Shown here piece by piece: positions 48,401 to 61,099 of a stretch of DNA of 64,000 bases. Made by a program: the position numbers and the translations under genes. Where the stretch lies: contig VWZW01001649.1 of the NCBI GenBank assembly GCA_013397115.1, forward strand, positions 2,793,068 through 2,857,067, written 5' to 3'. The notes beneath the pieces were generated by a model. The model searched no databases, was not told the DNA's origin, and was given only the letters and a program-made list of their open reading frames with translations. Numbering within the stretch: the first letter of the stretch is position 1; the number at the start of each line of letters is the position of its first letter. Origin of the DNA: Edolisoma coerulescens (lineage: Eukaryota; Chordata; Aves; Passeriformes; Campephagidae).

Positions 48401-50029
48401 CTCTTACAAAGGTTTAGGCTTTTTCATCCACTCCACAAGGAAAAAAAATCTTATCCACTAGCTCTTCTCTTAGCATTAATGCGGGTTTCAAAGAGCCTTG
48501 CAAAACAATGTGTGGCAAAATCTATGTGCAGGAGTAAGAAAACAAATTAAGGACTTGTGTTTGGAAGAGCTTATTCTTGTTTGAATGCTCTGTAAGACAG
48601 CCCTGAAACCTCCGAGTGACGGGAATCTTACAGATATTGTGCTTGGAGTCAAAATTAAGTTGGATTTTTTCCTGTTCTTGTGGAATGCTGTAATTAGAAT
48701 AATTTTTGGTTTAAATGGTTGATGAGCTAGAATTATTTCTCATAGCAGAGCCAGTTGCTGAGATAGAGTATTTTGATACTTTTCCATCACAAACATGCCC
48801 AGGAAGCACACTACTCTTATGTGCTATTGTTGAGAAGCTGGGAGAAGATCCTCTACATATAGTAATGGCTGTGTCACTGGTACAAAATTGCCCCCTTGAA
48901 CCCAGCAGTAGAGAAGGGCAGAGAGGGAATGACATAACAATCAATCACATCTTGCTTACAATACTCTCTCTGCTCCCATGTTATGCTGAGAACTGCAAAG
49001 CAGCTCAGGAGATCTTTTGTTTTTCTCAGCAGAAAAGGTGCACATTGGATCCAGAGCAGCACTTCTTGATGTCAGTTCCTAAATTAGTTGTTTCAGCACA
49101 TGTCTAATACAGTTGTGATTCTGCTGGGTACCACATAGTTTGGCTCTCCAAGCTGCCGCTGAATCTGCTGCTGGTATTTCTCCAAATGGCAGCACAAGCT
49201 TTCCCAGGCAGCTGGGGCACAGATCCCACCGTGATATGCAGAGAAATGAGTGCTGTGGTCACTCTCATCCTCCTGCTCAGATGCAGCAATGAATCACTGC
49301 GTGCATCATCTCATGTCTGGCTGTAAAGCATGACATATTTTGGTGAGCTGTATAGCTGAGATCCCTGATGTCCTACTGGAATTCACGACAGAGGGGTCCC
49401 ATATGCTGCTGCTGGAGGTCCTTTGCTCTTCCAAGGGGTGGATTTGCCAGGCCCATGTCAGAGTCTGAAGAGAAGCTAAGGCAGGCCTCCACCTGGCCAG
49501 ATCCTGTCCCAAAAAGGAAGCTCATTTTGAGGAGGACTGGCAAACTGAATTCCTGCAACTGATATAGGGGAAAAAAATATGGCTACAACCAGCTGGGAAC
49601 CACCATGTTTGTTTCGGCTGCAGCGACTGGATTGCAATAGCAAAAATGATCCTTAACACTTCACTAGTTTGTCAACCAGTGGACAAAGGAATCGATTGTG
49701 CAATTCAGAGCAATCTGCTAATGACATTTGTAAGGAAAGGGTTTAAAATTGCACAATGTGCTGAGGAATGACACATGTAGGGATTTTGTCTTACAGCTAT
49801 TGGCAATTAGAAGGAATGGAGAGATAACTGAATTTGCTCTGTTTTCATTCCGTGGAGGGTAGGGAGGCTCAACCACAGCAGATACTGCAGGCCAAAAGTA
49901 TTCCATTCAGCATGCATGGGATGTGTCCACGGCAAAGAGAGTCTGCACAGAGTTCAAGGAACAATTTTCTGCTATGTGCTACGGCATTATGGAAAGCATA
50001 TCTAGTCAAGATGTCACCTAGAGAATGTT
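39429..50029. other. Intergenic sequence, no gene seen
   Basis: About 10.6 kb. A 227-codon open frame on the - strand (44375-45058) is longer than most chance frames but resembles no protein I know. An 18-bp perfect palindrome lies at 48220-48237. No CR1, tRNA or spliced gene recognised. Confidence 0.5.
48220..48237. repeat. Perfect 18-bp palindrome
   Basis: TTCTCTTGTACAAGAGAA is its own reverse complement. A partial extra copy of the left half (CTCTTGTACAA) lies just upstream at 48209-48219. No function is implied. Confidence 0.85.
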
Positions 50030-50262
50030 TTGTTGGGCTAGTTAGATACTAGAAAAAAGTTCTTCGCTGCAGGGGTGCTCAAGCTCTGGAACAGGCTTCC
50101 CAGGAAAGTGGTTGTGGCACCAAGCCTGTCACTATTCAAGAAGCATTTGGACAACACTCTTAGATTGTTTAACCTTTTTTTAGGTTGCTCTGCATGCAGT
50201 CAGAAGTTGGATTTAATGATCCTCATGGATCCCTTCCAGCTCAGAATATTCTATTATTCTAA
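50030..50262 (+). mobile_element. CR1 LINE 3' fragment
   Basis: From about TAGATACTAGAAAAAAGTTC (50043) through 'ctggaacaggcttcccagg' and 'agaagttggatttaatgatcc' to a degraded tail (ATATTCTATTATTCT), this is a + strand CR1 3' end, 5'-truncated and mutated. Confidence 0.9.
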
Positions 50263-53200
50263 TTAGTCTGAATTCAGTGACAGTTAGGTGTTACTTACTT
50301 CCAAATGTTATGATTTATATCATGTCTCACGTGGTGTGATGCTCTAAGCATTGATTCCAACAGAGTTGTTACAAATATTATTAAGAAAACCTTAATAATT
50401 AGTTAGTCTGAAAGCCAAGATATTGCATAGATTTATTTTCTGTGCCTTTAAATAACAGAAACAATGAGCTATTCTAAAAGATAGAAGTAGGCCAGGTTGA
50501 GCTGTTTTTATGTAAATGTACTCATCTTAAATTGCTCAAAACAGGAACTTCATTTCTGTGGTATAAACCCTTTTCTTAGCAACTGGTTTAGTCAATATAG
50601 CAATTACAGAGCCACTCTTAAAATGAGTATCTACAACACATGAAGATTTAGAGCACCTGGCTTATGTTATTCACAGTCCACTGATTCAGACTGGTTGGAA
50701 TGGAGTATACATGCTCTTTTCTCTAATTGCTGGCTTGGGACTTGCCACGACAGAAGTGCCCAAGAGACTTTGGGGAAACTCATTCTTGTTTAGATCTCTA
50801 ATTGTGAAATGGATCCAGAAGGATCTGTGCTTGTCCTACTCAGAAGAACAGTTGGGATTCAAGGCTAAGGGAAGGAGATAGCTATATTGCAATGGAAGAG
50901 CAGATTGCCTGTGTAGATGTGGCTCACAATACCTCTTGTTAGAGTAAAAACAAATGGGATGCAGCACTCCTTTCCCCTTGAGCTTCCTCCAACTGATAAG
51001 AGACTCCTATTTTCCAAAGTGTTGAAGACAGTTTTTCATTTTGATGTTGGATGTTTCCTTAACTTCACATTCCTTTTTCTGCTTGTTCACTTGTTTTTGT
51101 GTAGCAGGTGTTACACCTATAAGCAGGAAAAAATACCGCATGTCCCCCTCTCCTCCTGCTTTTAGTGCCCCATAAAGAATAACTTCTTGTGTTTCACTCT
51201 CCTGTTCCCAGATGTTACATGTCTCTGGAGTGTAAATAACTGAATAACTTAGTACTTAAACACAGTGTGATACCTTTGATTTTAGCACATCAAAACTGGG
51301 TTCTGATAAAGAGTGTCAGTATCAAAAGTGAAGGCAAATGCTCTGTTCTCATGAATTCAAACTGAAGTGAGCACTTTGATGTCAATCTCAAATGAACACA
51401 GAGGGAGCAGTCCTTTCTAAAGTGGTTCAGTTGGCACCTGTAAACTCTTCAACTGCAGCCCTATCTCTCGTGGGAATCAATATTTGAACCAATATTGACT
51501 TAGGACTCGGGCACGATTTATATGGGAGTCCTGGTATTGCAACAACTGCTGTGTTACTCAATCAGATTCCCAGATGACTGGTTAATACATAACAAACTGG
51601 ATTTGTAAATTCAGTCAGCATGTGTTATCATCAGAATGGAAAGGGGAAATTAATTATATCATGTTGTATTTAATTCATAAATCTGTTAAATACCTGTAAC
51701 TGAGTACTACATGCTCTGCTTAAAGAGGCAACGGGTTTCATTCTGTTTTCAGAGGGTTTCTAATCTGGATTAATTTCTTGGTGACCAGTATTTTCTAGTT
51801 ATTGTGAGTAATTGTTATCATGAGTGTTTCAAAATGGAAACAAATTAGGATTAAATTAGTTACTTACAAAACTTCACATTAAAAAACTCTGTAGTGTACA
51901 GCACTATTCTGGTAACAATTAACAGTGAGCTTAATTCTGGGGTCAAAAACCAGGCCACAGCTGTTATGTTTAGGTAGTTTAGGCATATCACAAAATCACT
52001 TTGGCTGTATATAAAGTTATCCTCACCTCCCAGGCGTTATCAGTGACTGTTTCTGAATGAAGGCCATTTATCTGGGTGATTTTGAGTGTTTCACAGAAAA
52101 ATCTCATCCACTCATTTTATGCCAATATGGCAATAAAAAGATTATTGAAAGTCTAAAGACCTGTACAATAACAAGATATTGTTAGTCAAAGACACTAGGT
52201 CAGAGGATTGACTTTAAAAATGCTATTTGATCTATTGAGAGAGTTTATATATATATATATAATAAATGAGCACAGGGAATTTAGACTGATTTGTTTCCTC
52301 CTATAAATAGCAATATGACTTAAATCTCATCAGATAGGCTAAGAAATTGTCAGTGTCTGTGTAAAACAGACAAGATCTGTAGTTTTCTAGGTTTCAGGCT
52401 AGAGCACTTGAATATCAATGTGTGTGTATGTGTGTGAGGAAGAACAGGGCCAGCCCATGAAATGCTCAAACTTCTTTGTTCTGGTGACCCTCCTGTGTTT
52501 ACTGTCTGCCCTCCACGTGTGTGCTCCAAGTCCAGTGACCACTTCTTTGGCAGTCAGTTCACCATGAATAATCACACTGTGTCCTATTTTGAATCATTTT
52601 CTAACTCAATGACCTTTCTTTAACCTCAGACTGCTAATTGTTATCACTGGCAAGGAACAAATGGGTCTGAGTGAGGTGAATAGGTGAAGCTCTTGCCTAG
52701 AACATGTGTCTGGCCCCAGGCAGAGTTCCACTGCTGCTATTGCTGCAGGCTTGGCTCCCCAAAGATTCCAAAACTTCTCTCTGCCACCTCCTTATGCTGA
52801 GTGTGCCCATGTTAAAGGTTTAATGGCCCATGAGGAAATAACCAGCTAGAAAACATGCTTTGGCTTAAATGGGAATCTCAACCAGGATGCCATAAAAGCT
52901 ATGCCAATTGCTTAAGTATAATCAGCACCTGAGTCAAAACTATGGAGTCTGGAATCCATATTTGGAATCCACCTTTTTACATCCTAACACAGGGGAAAAC
53001 TGCACCATGCTTGAATAACCAGCAGTACTGGAGTTGCAAGTTCCATCACAAATCAGTTATTTCAGCTTGCTATTAGTCCATTGCTATGCATGCTTAGCAT
53101 AGCAAATTGTTGCATAACAAGCAAAAACAGAGGGGAAAAAAAGATATTTCAGAAGTCTAAATCATTTTAAGATTAGTCTGTGACCTACCTCATTATTTGG

Positions 53201-55840
53201 ATCAATAATAGATTTTGAAATGTTTTAGAAACATACACACATTTCTATTTTACTACTGGCTATTGTTCAAGCAACATACTGATGTGGGTGTGTTCTGGAA
53301 TCTTTTTATTGTGTTGTACTTAAATACAGAGCATTTACTATCTTGGTAATGGCAGCTACATGAACATAAGAAGGAAGTCTTCTAGTTGGCTTGCTCCTGC
53401 CTAGTTTGTCCCAGTGTCCAGTCAATGCTTTTGGGTCCTTCACAGCACACAGGCTCTGAGCATTTAACACAAGCAGTGACAGTGCCTGGTGCCTTGTTAT
53501 AGTGTGCTACCTGCTCTGTCCTACGTGAGTCTCTGCAGCTTTTTATTAGTGGCCATAACTACATCTACAGTAATTAATTCTGTGGCTTTTTTTCCCACTC
53601 CCTAGTCACCACATCATACCCCCCTGAGTCCACTTGCTGTCAGGGGAACACGCCCTGCCTTGTGCAGGAAATTTGTCTGTGTTGCACAGACAGAACTAGA
53701 GGTGGGTCTGGAATGTTATTCCTTACAGAGGTTTGTTTGGCTCCCAACTATACAGTTCCACAGTGGAATTCATAATGCAGAAAACTATTAGTCCAATGCC
53801 TGGCCACAGCAGACATATTGGAAAATACACAATGTAGCATAGTTTAGAATTTTCTCGGTGTTTTCAGTGTTTTGTGGTAATTTTTAACCCTAGGGAAGAG
53901 TTGCAAGATAGTGCTAGCAAAGAAAAGAAACTGTTTTCAGTTTCTTTTTCTGCTGAAATCTATCCCAGTGAGGCTGCAAAGGATGTGGAAGGAAGGCTAT
54001 GGATGGCAAGTGGCAGGTCTGCTCTTGGACAAGATAGCAGTAAGGCTTCACCACAAGCTGGGGCAGAAAGGGGAAGCAAAGTGCCTATCCCTCAGTGGCT
54101 CGGGTGGCTCTGTCACAAAAGGACAGTGCTGGCAACCCTCACACAGGACATTCTTCAGCAGGCAAAGTTAGCAAGCAACAACCACCTGATGGGTGAAGAC
54201 CCCCCGCCCCCTCCGGTGCCTTCCACGCATTCCTCCAGCCTGCAGAACCAAGCACAGCCCTGACCTGACGAGCTGCTTCTCGCCCAGAACTAATAAAACC
54301 AGAGAAGATTAAGAGGGAAGAGAGAGCCAATTCCGTGCAGGTAGAGAACTGGTTACTATAGCAACTGTTTTCTTCTTTGAGCATAGGTTGGGAGGGACTC
54401 CCTTGCAAGGGGATTTCTGTACAGTCCCCAGGCTGGGGAGGGAGGTTGCTACAAGAATCAAAGGTTGCGTGGCTGCACTCTTGAACTCTGTTNTAGAAGA
54501 GTTTGAGTCTTGTCCAAAAGTAAAGCAGATGTTGAAGAGCCTGTATTTAAAAGTGCTACTCACGTCATGGTGTATTGTTCTGTGGGTTGCAGCTACATCT
54601 GAAGCTGGTGTTGTACCACAGTACATGTCACAGCCAGGAGTTTCAAGGCTGGAGCTTTTAAAAGACATAAGAGAATATTTAGCTTTTTACTACTGGATTT
54701 TTAAATCTGAAGTCCTAAGAAAGTTTCCCAGATGTATTTCTTCAATGAGCCCAAACTGGTGCAGAGTAAGGAATTAAGTATCTTGTAATTTAATAAAGGC
54801 TTGGTCAATTTGACTCTGGGAAAAGTCATTCTCTGGGACTAGGGCCAGGTAATGTTATCTTAGTGTACTGCTTGGAGTACCTGGCACTGTACAAGCTCTG
54901 GGTCTTTGTGGTTACCTTAGACCAACATAGCAAATGAATGAGCATATTATCCTTTTGCTAGGGCTGCTTTCTGGTGGAACACACCCCTTGCATTCACAGG
55001 AGACACAAATACCAAGCAGTGCCTAGGGTAAACCTTAACCCTGTGTGCTCTGGCAGGTATACTTCAAGGGCCAAAGTTGCACCTCGGTTTTTTGCTAGTA
55101 TTTGGTGCTGGAAGCTAAAAAACACAGGAGGAAAATAAAACAATCTATGATTGTCTCAAATTTAGTCCTGAAATTCTCTGTCTCACAGCATCAAAGCACA
55201 GAAGATGTAAATTCTCTTGGTAAGGGGCAAGCGAAGGGGGCTTTAGGTGAAATATTATGCTCCTCTATTCTCCCTAGATTGCTTATTGTCTATTTTTCAA
55301 TGCAATACTTTTGCTGGAGACACAGATCTAGGAGAATGTTGTCTGCCACAATCCCACCACCCTTCCTGCCTATCACTGAGGAAGAGGAAAGGGGGACAGC
55401 TGTGCAGCCTCTCTCTTGCAGCTGCATCTTGCCTAGGTGTCTAACACAACTGCAAACCTGCAAACCTTCTGAATCCCTGTCTTTCAAAGTAGCATTTTTT
55501 TGGCCGTTGATGCAGGGAATAAGAAACAGCAGCCTTCATTTTTGTTTAAAATTCATCAAGCATTTTACCAGATGTAGAACCAAGGAGTCAAAAAACAAAA
55601 GCAGGATCCCTGCTCCAAATGCAACCTGAATGCAGGACTAGGCTGGGAGTACTTTGCTATGGCAAAATGCTCCCCTGTGAGCAATGCACTGAGGAGACAA
55701 GCCAAGAGGCTCAGGGACTCAAGGACAGCCTCAGACTCTCACCCAGCCTTGCAACAACTGCACAGTTCCCATGTCAAAGTCTTGGGTTCAGACTAATTTC
55801 ACAAAGGGGATTCACAAACTTGGTATCAACTTGCTACTGG
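50263..55840. other. Intergenic sequence, no gene seen
   Basis: AT-rich unique sequence with a short TA run at about 52246-52262. Frames of 129 and 175 codons (54388-54777 with an ambiguous base at 54493, and 55102-55629) have no recognisable product or exon signals. No repeat family identified. Confidence 0.55.
52246..52262. repeat. Short (TA)n microsatellite
   Basis: About eight uninterrupted TA units followed by AATAAATG. Too short to be more than a minor length-variable site. Confidence 0.85.
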
Positions 55841-56987
55841 TCCATTGTCTTGGTTTGAAAGACAGGTGTCTGCTAAGGAAGGCAGGAGCCTCCCTTGTAA
55901 TGGAAAATGTAACCCCCCTCCCTCCGAATTATTATAATTTTGAAATTAAGGGGCTTGCAGGCAAAGAGATGAGAAATAGGAATAACAGTTCTTTACTAAT
56001 ATATATATGTGTATAACAAGGCAAACAAGCAACAATAACTGTGGCAGTAGCAACAAACAGAACCAGAAACCCAGCGACAGCCTTCTCAACGGCAAGCACT
56101 TTCCCCTTGGGTGCAGTGACGGTCACAGCCGGCAGGGGCGCTGGCGGCTCCCGGGGCGCAGGGCGGGTGCGATGGTTCCCCCGCGGCTGCAGGGGGGCTC
56201 CGGAGTGAGCTCGGGGAGCACGCGGTGATGGCGGCCTGGCCGAGCCGGGAAGGGGTGGAAGAAAGGCGTCACAAACCCCTTGGGGCAGCTGATCCTGGCG
56301 CCTCAGTAGGACTCTCAGGAGCAGCAAACTGGAACGGCAGGAATGAGCACAAAAGCCCGAGTGGTAGACGAGATGTATCAAACTCCGGAGCTGTAGTGGG
56401 AGCCCCGGGAAGTCTCGGCAGGCAGGGGGTGCAGAGCTACAGTGTAGCGAAGATTCAGAGCAGTGGCAAAGGAACGGCGGGCAGCGGCGGCCTGGCTCCC
56501 AGCACAGTAGGGAAAAGCGGGCTTGGGATCCCGGGGTTTTCCCCTGAGGCACCCCAGCAGACAGTGAAAAGTCCCTCTTCTAGTGAGGCAGGGTGTTAAA
56601 TAGGGTCCCAGTGCAACGGCCGCTCCAGCCAGCAGAGCTCCACTCACGGCAGAAGGAAGGCAGCAGAAGGCAGAAGCCCGCAGTGGTGATGAATTCTCCC
56701 CACAGCAACCGCAGCCTCTCTCTCCCCTCCGAACGCCGAGGGAACAAGAGAGCCAGGGGCTTCACCCAACCCCTTTTTCCCAGTCCAAATGTCGCGGCAC
56801 CTCTGCCCTACACGAGAAAACCCCAGGTAAAAGAGAGTAGACAGCTGGACCCCTCCTCTGACCTGTGGCCAGGTCTTCTGTCTCTCTTAAGTATCCAGTC
56901 GTTATTGTCTCCTAGCAACACGTATGGGGAAAAATTCCTTAAGAGAAAAAAAACCAAAAGGAGAACTCCTAAAACCCCAACATCCAT
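55841..56987. repeat. 5-bp target-site duplication pair TCCAT around the solo LTR
   Basis: TCCAT at 55841-55845 directly precedes, and TCCAT at 56983-56987 directly follows, an element that starts TG and ends CA. This is the footprint of integrase-mediated insertion. A 5-bp duplication is used by several avian ERV groups. Confidence 0.88.
55846..56982 (-). mobile_element. Solo LTR of an endogenous retrovirus (1,137 bp)
   Basis: The element starts TGTCTTGG and ends CCCCAACA on the + strand, giving the retroviral TG...CA ends, and is bracketed by a perfect 5-bp duplication. Its GC-rich centre (about 56100-56820) contrasts with AT-rich ends. Read on the - strand it has a TATTTAA box (56596-56602 on +) inside the GC-rich part, which favours - orientation, but this is not certain. 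The text 'tttgaaagacaggtgtctgc' and 'gaattattataattttgaaa' resembles LTRs I recall from songbird genomes. There is no internal gag/pol/env and no second LTR in the window, so it is a solo LTR left by LTR-LTR recombination. Open frames within it are chance. Confidence 0.85.
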
Positions 56988-59900
56988 AAAGAATCAACAA
57001 CTTAACAACAACTACTATTATGATGACTGCAAACTTTTCAGCTGAAAGAAGTATCTGCGCCCTGTCATTCTCTCTATGCCATGTGGCAGATCTGGCCTTA
57101 GATGGCATTTGATCTTGCCAGTAAAATCTGCTGCTGCTTGGAATAAAAGAGAGAGACTTGTGAAAGAAAGTTAAATGCTTTACAAGTCAGAATTCTAGAC
57201 TTAGCTTTTTTGTGAGCAATAAGAAATATCTGCTGTAACAATGCAACTGGTGTGAATAAGATCATGTATCAATCCAACTGCAATTTCCTTTGCTGCAGGT
57301 ATCCAAGTTTTACAGAAAAATGGAAAAAATATTCCAATAATCTTTACTAAATTATACAAATTAATAAATTTAAAAAAGGCTCATATTATGCTGTCATACA
57401 CAAGAGACATGACTGACTCTTTCCTGATTGAATATATGATTAAGGCTGCATTCAGAGCCAATGAAAAATAGAAATTTCCATCAAGACTTGCGGAAGTGTC
57501 TCCATTACTTCAAAGGAAGTAGTGGACTCACTGATGATTATATTCTGTTCAGCCATTGAAGTAAAAGATTACATGGTCATGGTATGGACTTGAAGGCAAA
57601 ATAAATTACACAGAAAAAGATGTTTTACTGTCTGAGGGGAAGGAGATTTCTATGACAAGCAGTTTTGTCTCCCTCCATGCTGACAGCAGAGGTCATACAA
57701 AGTCTCAAGGCTCTGCTCACACCAGAAGAGGGGAGCTTAGTCCAGATTGTACCTTGCTTACAGCAGAATTAGTCACTATGTGTTTGTCTGTGACCTAACC
57801 TTCCTTATCTCAGTTACTTCCTTCACAGGCTTTAAAGCCAGGTTATCCAGGGGATACAGGCAGCTGAGGAATTATTCTCTTAAGAGGTCTCATTTATTAG
57901 ATGCTACATCAAATTAACTTATTAGATAGAGGCAGAAGTTGAACATAAATACAGAACCCACATCTGCTACGAAAGTGTGCTAATGCAGCTTGGTTGCTAT
58001 GGTGTAAAATTCAGCCTAAGGATCATGAAGACACATTTGCCTTTTCCCATTACTGAAGAAGATGGCTGGTTGATTGACTAATCCATGGGATAGGATATTG
58101 CATTGGTCCTAACAACAAGATTCTTCTAAGCAGAAACAAGCATCAGTTGCTGAGAACATAAGCAGCCATCACAGACCTGAGTTCAGTACTTTAACTAGTC
58201 AGTCAGTCTTGGAGCTTTTGAGCCACTAATTCAGTACTTAGTTCTCTTCTAGGAGGTTTTTTTTTTCCTGATGCCTTTTAGGTTTCAATATATTCTGAAG
58301 TTAACAGGAGCCTTAGTTTTGTTGAATTTGATTATAAGCATTACCTAAGTGTAATTGATTCCTCCTCAGAAGCAGAAAAATACTACACATATAAGTAGAA
58401 GAAATGGGTTTGTTTTCTTTTTTTCCAAACTGTTTTATTTGAATGTGGACTTAAAACTTACAAGTACATCTTAGTAGCTCTCTAAGGAGAACATCTCACT
58501 CTGTTTATCTGTTTAATGCATACTGCATGAAGAAGAGCAGTATAAATTTCTGATGCATTGCTCCTCCTGAATGGTTTGAGCCAAACTGGAGAAGTTCTTG
58601 GATAAGAGCAGAAAATTTTCTTGGATAAGAGCAGATTTATTTTCCTGTCTTTCCACATATTCTGCTGAGTTTTGAATCATGCCTTCAGACCATGTACTTC
58701 ATATCTCTGGCACTGCTGCCTAGGACTTCGGTAAGAGCAAGCTCATGCCACTGCTGCCACATTGCTTCCTGCCCACTCCAGCCAACCACACTTGAAACGT
58801 ACAAAGCAGGGTAATGTGGCTAAAGGAACTCTTACTCACAATGTAAACATGAGCATCACCTTAAGCAATAACCAATATTTACTTTTAGACATAATGAAAT
58901 AAAAATAATTTTGGCAAGTAACATATCTATTTGCCTTCATATCAACTAAACCTGCAGCACCTTATGATTATTTGCCTTATGCCAATCACAAGTTCTACTA
59001 TGAGTATTTTGTTCTTGCCTTTACTGTGCTGTCCACGCTCGTGGCTCCCCAGGAGAGAGACCATGTTGGTTGCAAAACACAGTGAGCTGTTTTCAAATGA
59101 GTGACACCCTTTTTGTAAAATCAACGATGAATGGCTATGAGTTGCTCACTGCTAAGAAAGCATTAAACCAATAAACGGTGTCATGAGCAGAACAAATGTC
59201 TAAAGGGAATATGCATGTGGCCTTCACGTGGATCCAGGATACTTATCAAAACGGAAGTCATTAAAGGACTGAAACCCGAGCTAAACTTACACTAAGAAAG
59301 GGTGTGTTGTAATAAAAAGGTTATAAAAAAATAGTTCATAATTTTCCTATCTCTTTTTACATTCTCTGATACATTGAAGGAGATTATTGGAGGTTTTGAA
59401 GCAGAGCTTCTGAACAACTGTCAGTGAAATGGCCAGGAACAACGAGATGGAGTTTTCTTGTCTAGTAAAAGTGGGTAGAATTCTCTATATCCAGGAGAAA
59501 CAAGTATTTCTTTTCTCTGATTTTACTGCCTTTTTTTTCCACACTGATAGCAATCTAGAAAAAAATCCGTCAAATAACTCTAATTAGGAAAAAAACCCAA
59601 GTCCTGTTACTCATGCTATCATGACAAACCAGCGTGAAGCTCAAGCACTTGGAAACAGAAGGGTCTGTGTGTAAGGCAAATTCTTTTGCTATTTTCACCA
59701 CTTCTTCCCACATGTTTTTTCTATTTATCTATTCAATATCAGTGATGTTGTCAGGTACCTGAGCAGGGGCCTGAAAAAGAAGGGCTCCTCTGCAGTCCTG
59801 AGTTGCCATCTCCAGCAGTAATTGCATGTCTCCTCTCCAGCATCCTAATCTGTGCCCAAGTTAAAGGACTTTATTTCATAAATGAAGACCTGAGGTATAA

Positions 59901-60400
59901 AGAGAAAAGAAAATCTCTGTCTCTTCTGTCCCAGTTTGGCATCCCTAACTCATACATCACTCTTCTTCTAAACTAGGGTCTAGTACATTTCAGCCAAAAC
60001 AGCTTTGGTTGTGCTGAAGCTGAACTGCTTTGCCAGCACAAAGCCTGTTTCGAAGCCAGTTCTGGAGCTTTCCTGCCACTTCCCAGAAAAACCGTAGGCT
60101 ACTTGGGGGTTTTCCAGCACTAGAGTGCTGAAGTGAAGCAAGCAACAGAATGAGGGAGCAGCCCATGCAGTGAAATAGTTTGGGGAGGGATGAAGGAAGG
60201 AGCCTATCAGGAACTCCCTCACAACCCAGCAATCCCCAGCTTTAACAATGATCACCACAATAACGGCAACTTTTATTGCGAGAGGCCGCAAGTCACTCGT
60301 ATACGGAAAAAGACCATCAAGGGTGAACAGCCAAAGGAGGAAAAAAAAAATCAGGGAAGTGCAAAGGTAGTTCAAGGCTTAAAGGGATTTATTGCTTTAC
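56988..60400. other. Intergenic sequence, no gene seen
   Basis: About 3.4 kb of AT-rich DNA. It includes a 23-bp tandem pair at 58595-58635. Nothing gene-like is visible. Confidence 0.6.
58595..58635. repeat. Two-copy tandem repeat, 23-bp period
   Basis: TTCTTGGATAAGAGCAGA occurs at 58595-58612 and again, unchanged, at 58618-58635. Confidence 0.9.
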
Positions 60401-60419
60401 TGCTCATTTATGACGAGGT

Positions 60420-60560
60420 GATATAAGATACTAGGCGACAATCCCACCCGCTCCGGCTGGAGGGGCGGGAAAGCCGCGGCTCCTCCAGCGGGCTGTGACA
60501 TCACCGCTCCCACACGCGGGTGCTGCGGGGGAAGGACCGTAAGGCAGGTGCTGGCGTTTC
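60420..60560 (+). promoter_or_regulatory. CpG-rich patch with TATA-like, GC-box and CRE-like motifs
   Basis: TATAAGA (60422-60428), GGGGCGGG (60462-60469) and TGACATCA (60496-60503) lie in a short CpG-rich block about 0.9 kb upstream of the stronger promoter. A further CRE-like TCACGTCA is at 60842-60849. This may be an upstream enhancer or alternative promoter of the same gene; evidence is motif-level only. Confidence 0.35.
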
Positions 60561-60984
60561 CCAAAACAGGAAAGCGTATTTCCAATGCCAAAACTATAAG
60601 AAACTCATCTCGAAAGCACTGCGTGTAGACATTATTGTTGCTCCCTTAGCTTTACCCTTCTGTTCAGACGCGAGCCTCTCCCGACCCACGAAAGACCAGT
60701 TATCGTGCGGGCATGAGCCAGCCTTCACACGCTAACTAAGTAACTCGGTAACTTTCAGTAAAGAGCGGACTTTAAGTAAGCATATTGTTCGTTATCGCGA
60801 CCCACTTCGCACCGCTCGGAGATTTCCCACATATTTCGGTGTCACGTCAGTGAATGAATAACACCGGCGCGTTGTGCAGCCCTAAGCAAGGCCAGCCCTG
60901 CCTGAGGGGGTGCCGGCTCCATCCAGCACCGCGTCACCGTGCATCCAGCGGCGGCAGCTCCACGGCACAGCGCACCGTGAGGTG

Positions 60985-61068
60985 TCCCTTCCCTCCCTTC
61001 CTTCCTCCCTCCCTCCCTCCCTCCTTTTTTTCCATCCCTCCCTCCCTCTCTCCCTCTCACCTTCCCTC
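60985..61068. repeat. Polypyrimidine (CCTT/CCCT)n tract
   Basis: About 84 bases of C and T on the + strand, broken only by A at 61034 and 61059, with repeated CCCT units. Such mirror-like purine/pyrimidine tracts near promoters can adopt triplex structure and are length-variable. Confidence 0.9.
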
Positions 61069-61099
61069 AGCGCTCCCCTCAGGCTGAGCCCCCGCCCCC

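Noticed and set aside
54388..54777. 129-codon frame with an unknown base
   Set aside because: No known homologue comes to mind, no splice sites or start context, and the frame depends on the ambiguous base at 54493.
55102..55629. 175-codon frame
   Set aside because: About one such frame is expected by chance in a window of this size; low-complexity composition and no exon signals.
55932..56599. Long overlapping open frames on both strands near 56 kb (206 and 124 codons)
   Set aside because: They lie wholly within the solo LTR and reflect its GC-rich core; no viral or host protein is recognisable.
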